DNA from: Sphingomonadales bacterium
GTDB lineage: Bacteria > Pseudomonadota > Alphaproteobacteria > Sphingomonadales > Kordiimonadaceae
NCBI GenBank assembly: GCA_011088215.1
Contig: JAALKD010000001.1
Span: forward strand, 84,912 to 140,483
Length of the DNA: 55,572 bases
Reading direction: 5' to 3'
Every line of letters begins with the position of its first letter. Position 1 is the stretch's first letter. This document shows positions 52,949-55,572 of this stretch, in pieces. A program made the translations under genes and the position numbers. The notes below the pieces were generated by a model. The model ran no database searches, was not told the origin of the DNA, and saw only the letters and a program-made list of their open reading frames with translations.

Positions 52949-55336
52949 ATGCTAAATTCACACAATATCAAACCCGTCAGCGTTTCACTTCTGGTTATAG
53001 CCATGTGCGCACCATCGACTTTAGCAAGCGCACAAGATATCCAGCTTGAAGAGATTGTCGTAACTGCGCAAAGGAAAGAAGAATCGGTTCAAAAGGTTCC
53101 TATTTAAGTCACTGCCTTTTCGGCCAATAGAATCGAGAAGATGCGCATTCAGGACTTCGGTGATCTTGGCAACAAAATTCCAGGCTTCGGCTCTGTGTCA
53201 TTCTCAAAGTCTCGATTCACCCCGACAATTCGTGGTGGGAGCAGTTTGTTGACTGGTCCAGGCGCGGATTCAGCTGTTGGCCTATATATTGATGATACTT
53301 ATTTCAGTGGCCCGGGTGACTTCGAAGTAGACCTGTTTGATGTTGAGAGAATTGAAGTTTTGCATGGCCCACAAGGCACATTGTTCGGACGCAACACAAC
53401 AGCGGGTGCAGTGAATGTTGTAACCCGCGACCCTGGCCAGGAACAGCTTGGAAAATTCGAAGTTTCGGTCGGTGACTATGAATTTCTTCAAGTCCGCGGA
53501 TTCGTGAGCGGTCCACTTACCAATAATGTAGCCGCTTCAATCGCCTTCACCTCAACAAGCCGCGACGGCACATCCTTTAACAGTGTCACCGGCAACGATG
53601 TAGACGATCTTGGTCGTTCATCTTTGAGAGCCAAAATTGTCTGGGATGTTAGTGACACATTCGAAGTAAAAATTGGTGCGGGTTTCAATACCATTGACGA
53701 AACCGGCGTCGCCCGAGATTTCACCTTGCCAGGCCCCTTTGTGCCATTCGATAATCAAGACCCTGGGCTGGCCAACTTTGTTCCAGACGGCGACCCCAGA
53801 ACCGTTCAGCAATTTACGGATGGTGGTTACCGTTTGACCCAATACACGGGCAGCCTGCATATGACGAAACAGCTCGATAACGCAGCGCTGATGTCGATTA
53901 CAACATATCGCAACATGGAAACCGAGGAAGACCCCAACTCCCTCGCTGGCGCACCAATCCCGATTTTCTCAATTGCGGAACCCCGCGATGTTCAAACATT
54001 TACACAGGAGTTTCGCTATGTATCGGAATATGAGGGTCGATTTAACTGGGTCGGCGGGCTCTATTTCCTAAATTCAACGGAAAGCCGTGATGGCCGCTAT
54101 CAAACCTATTGGGAAGAAAATACACGCTTCTCAGGTTTTCAAACCTTTTTCTTTGGATGCAGCAGCCCAAATGTTGCACCGGGAGACGAGTTTATCGGGG
54201 GTGGGGCCGCAGACCCAGGCTTCCTGCCTAACCCAGAGTGCGTCGCATCCGACCCCTCGCTCTATGATCCGAACAATTTCAGAGTGTTTCAGGAAACCGA
54301 AACCACCAGTATCGCTGCGTTTGCTCAAGGCACTTATGATTTAACCGAAACACTAACAGCGACTGCCGGTGTGCGCTTCACCTATGATAAAAAAGAGACA
54401 ACAGGTTTCTCGGAAGGAGATCCTGATTTGTTCTGGAACAACTTCTCCACTTCAGGAGAGGGCGCCAATATTCCACAAGGAACAACGGCGGAAGATTCTT
54501 GGAGTGAATGGACTTATCGCTTCGCCCTTAATTGGCAGGTTTCTGACGACGTTCTTTTGTACGGCTCTACATCCACGGGCTATCGCAGCGGCGCACATGA
54601 TTACCTCACAACATCTGCGTTTTTAGGGATCGATGCCCTCACAACGGCAGTAGACCCAGAAACGGTCACAAGTTATGAACTCGGACTCAAAAGTCGGTTT
54701 TTTGGAGACCGCGCACAACTCAACGTGGCGGCCTTCCAGTCCACCTACAAAGACCTACAATTCTTCATCAACTTCGGAGGTGGCGGCATTAACACAAACG
54801 CCGGTAGGTCAAGAGTTAAAGGCATAGAAGCTCACTTTGATTTTGCCCTGACTACTGAACTTACATTTAACGCCGGTTATGCCTACCAAGACGGGGAAAT
54901 AACTGGTGCCCTTAGTCCAGTAGATGGTAGCGTTTTGATCCCAGACGGTGAAGTTCCAGGCCAAACACCCAAGAACACGCTTATTCTGGGTCTGGATTTT
55001 GTCAAAGAAACAAAGAAAGGGACTTTCTTTGCCCGAGCTGACTTTACTCACAAAAGTGAACATTTCCTGGAACTCGAAAGGCCGCCACAATTCAGATCCA
55101 AAACAGATGCGTTGATCAATTTAAACGCTGGATTTGAGTTCCTAAACAATATTACTGTCTCAGCCTGGGTGAAAAACCTCACCAACGAAAATATTGTTCT
55201 ACACGGCCAGGATTTTTGGGGATCTTTCTGGGCAACCCAAACCACTGTTCCTGGTCAGGAATATCTAGCTCTTGCTGCACAGCCCCGTTATGCTGCACCT
55301 CGAACATATGGCATTACATTAGCGTATGAGTTTTAG
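52949..55336 (+). pseudogene. TonB-dependent receptor interrupted by an in-frame TAA
   Basis: A frame of about 795 codons from the ATG at 52949, preceded by GGGGAGAG. Signal peptide MLNSHNIKPVSVSLLVIAMC ends near ASAQ; TonB box EEIVVTAQRK; the plug continues VQKVPI, then TAA (53105-53107), then VTAFSANRIEKMRIQDFGDL in the same frame. The expected residue there is usually Ser (VPISVTAF), so one C-to-A change (TCA to TAA) explains the stop. The rest (IEVLHGPQGTLFGRNTTAGA, barrel, ending TLAYEF) is intact. The stop splits the plug N-terminally, so either the gene is inactive, the stop is suppressed, or it is a base-call error. Reannotation from an internal ATG (53141) would lack signal and TonB box. 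Confidence 0.85.
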
Positions 55337-55437
55337 CCCACCTAATGGGACCCTTTTTATCGTATTGGTATCTCTCATGGGGTTTACCACTACGGGTGCT
55401 GCGCACTCCTCGTGTTGACCTACGAGCTATCGCTCTT
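55337..55437. repeat. Decayed tRNA-end sequence left of fragment F
   Basis: It begins with a CCCA-CCTAA-TGGG hairpin followed by ACCCTTTTT, a terminator for the receptor gene that also matches the region before fragment C. It then continues with CGTATTGGT and GCACTCCTCGTGTTGAC (55403-55419), identical to 11048-11064. The CCTACGAGCT segment looks like a decayed T-arm edge. Confidence 0.55.
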
Positions 55438-55517
55438 GGTCCGAACAGTAGGTTTCAACACAACTACGACCGTAATCTAAACGCAAAAGACCCGCCACAA
55501 GGGCGGGTCTCTGCGTT
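55438..55517. repeat. tRNA flank repeat, near-identical to 11229-11308
   Basis: GGTCCGAACAGTAGGTTTCA and CGTAATCTAAACGCAAAA are the same as at boundary A with one or two changes. The terminator hairpin AGACCCGCC-ACAAG-GGCGGGTCT is at 55488-55510. The two copies are 44 kb apart in the same orientation. Confidence 0.75.
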
Positions 55518-55537
55518 TGGTTGCGGGAGTAGGATTT
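55518..55537 (-). repeat. tRNA-Met 3' fragment F, cut in the T-loop
   Basis: CCA (55518-55520), acceptor 3' strand TCCCGCA and half the T-arm match fragment E; the match stops after AGGATTT at 55537. The following TAGGTGCGCATGCCTATC has no tRNA similarity. Either a deletion or an insertion like that in fragment C begins here; the window ends 35 nt later. Confidence 0.65.
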
Positions 55538-55572
55538 TAGGTGCGCATGCCTATCGGCATTGCTTCCTTGTC

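Noticed and set aside
1..55572. Insertion sequences, transposases or phage structural genes explaining the modular layout
   Set aside because: No reading frame shows a transposase, integrase, resolvase, capsid, tail or replication motif.

Overview
The window is from a GC-moderate, Gram-negative proteobacterium. Four TonB-dependent receptors with signal peptides, hydantoinase/DUF917 genes, RTX proteins, and TetR, IclR, GntR, LuxR and AraC regulators point to a marine alphaproteobacterium of the Kordiimonadales/sphingomonad type. That placement is inference, and a gammaproteobacterium is not excluded. Nearly all genes are catabolic or uptake genes with a local regulator, plus two very large secreted-type RTX proteins with sensory genes. 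I see no core housekeeping gene, integrase, transposase or complete tRNA.

The main structural feature is a series of partial tRNA-Met(CAT) genes, all on the minus strand. Each keeps the anticodon arm, T-arm, 3' acceptor strand and CCA, some keep a downstream terminator, and none has the D-arm or 5' acceptor strand. They lie at about 11.3 kb (A), 22.2 kb (B), 29.7 kb (C), 39.5 kb (D), 48.3 kb (E) and 55.5 kb (F, cut at the T-loop). The sequence just beyond the anticodon arm falls into two families. A, C and D carry a doubled TTTTGTGTG motif exactly 60 nt from the anticodon landmark. B and E carry a shared AT-rich block exactly 25 nt from it. This is what displaced attachment sites look like after successive integrations into one tRNA gene, and it divides the window into cassettes of about 7-11 kb, each with its own regulators and transport or catabolic genes.

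Layout. (1) 1-10.9 kb, left of A: aromatic-type catabolism with two FAD monooxygenases, an aldehyde dehydrogenase, a 2Fe-2S ferredoxin, an MBL hydrolase, a VOC-family protein, TetR and IclR regulators and a TonB receptor. (2) A-B, 11.3-22.2 kb: Tat-exported M24 peptidase-like lipoprotein, TonB receptor, IclR, MFS transporter, PEP mutase/isocitrate lyase-family lyase, Asp/Glu racemase/maleate isomerase-like enzyme, FAD monooxygenase and polysaccharide deacetylase. (3) B-C, 22.2-29.7 kb: RTX protein, LuxR-type response regulator and hybrid histidine kinase. (4) C-D, 29.7-39.5 kb: DUF917 protein, HyuA-like protein, amidohydrolase, TonB receptor, small drug/metabolite-type membrane protein and a MalT-like regulator. 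(5) D-E, 39.5-48.3 kb: a 1607-residue DUF4347/cadherin/FG-GAP/RTX protein, a permuted papain-like protein and a frameshifted 7TM-HAMP-AraC sensor-regulator. (6) E-F, 48.3-55.5 kb: GntR, FAH-family hydrolase, alpha/beta hydrolase, amidohydrolase and a TonB receptor with an in-frame stop.

The cassettes share ancestry beyond the tRNA ends. The two RTX genes have almost the same C-terminal third, and both end within 200 bp of a tRNA fragment. Boundary E keeps a short decayed remnant of the same RTX C-terminus in the equivalent place. Several palindromes next to regulator genes look like operators: 7-5-7 repeats for both IclR proteins, overlapping GTACTG palindromes by the TetR gene, and TATTGATAT repeats by the GntR gene and the last TonB receptor.
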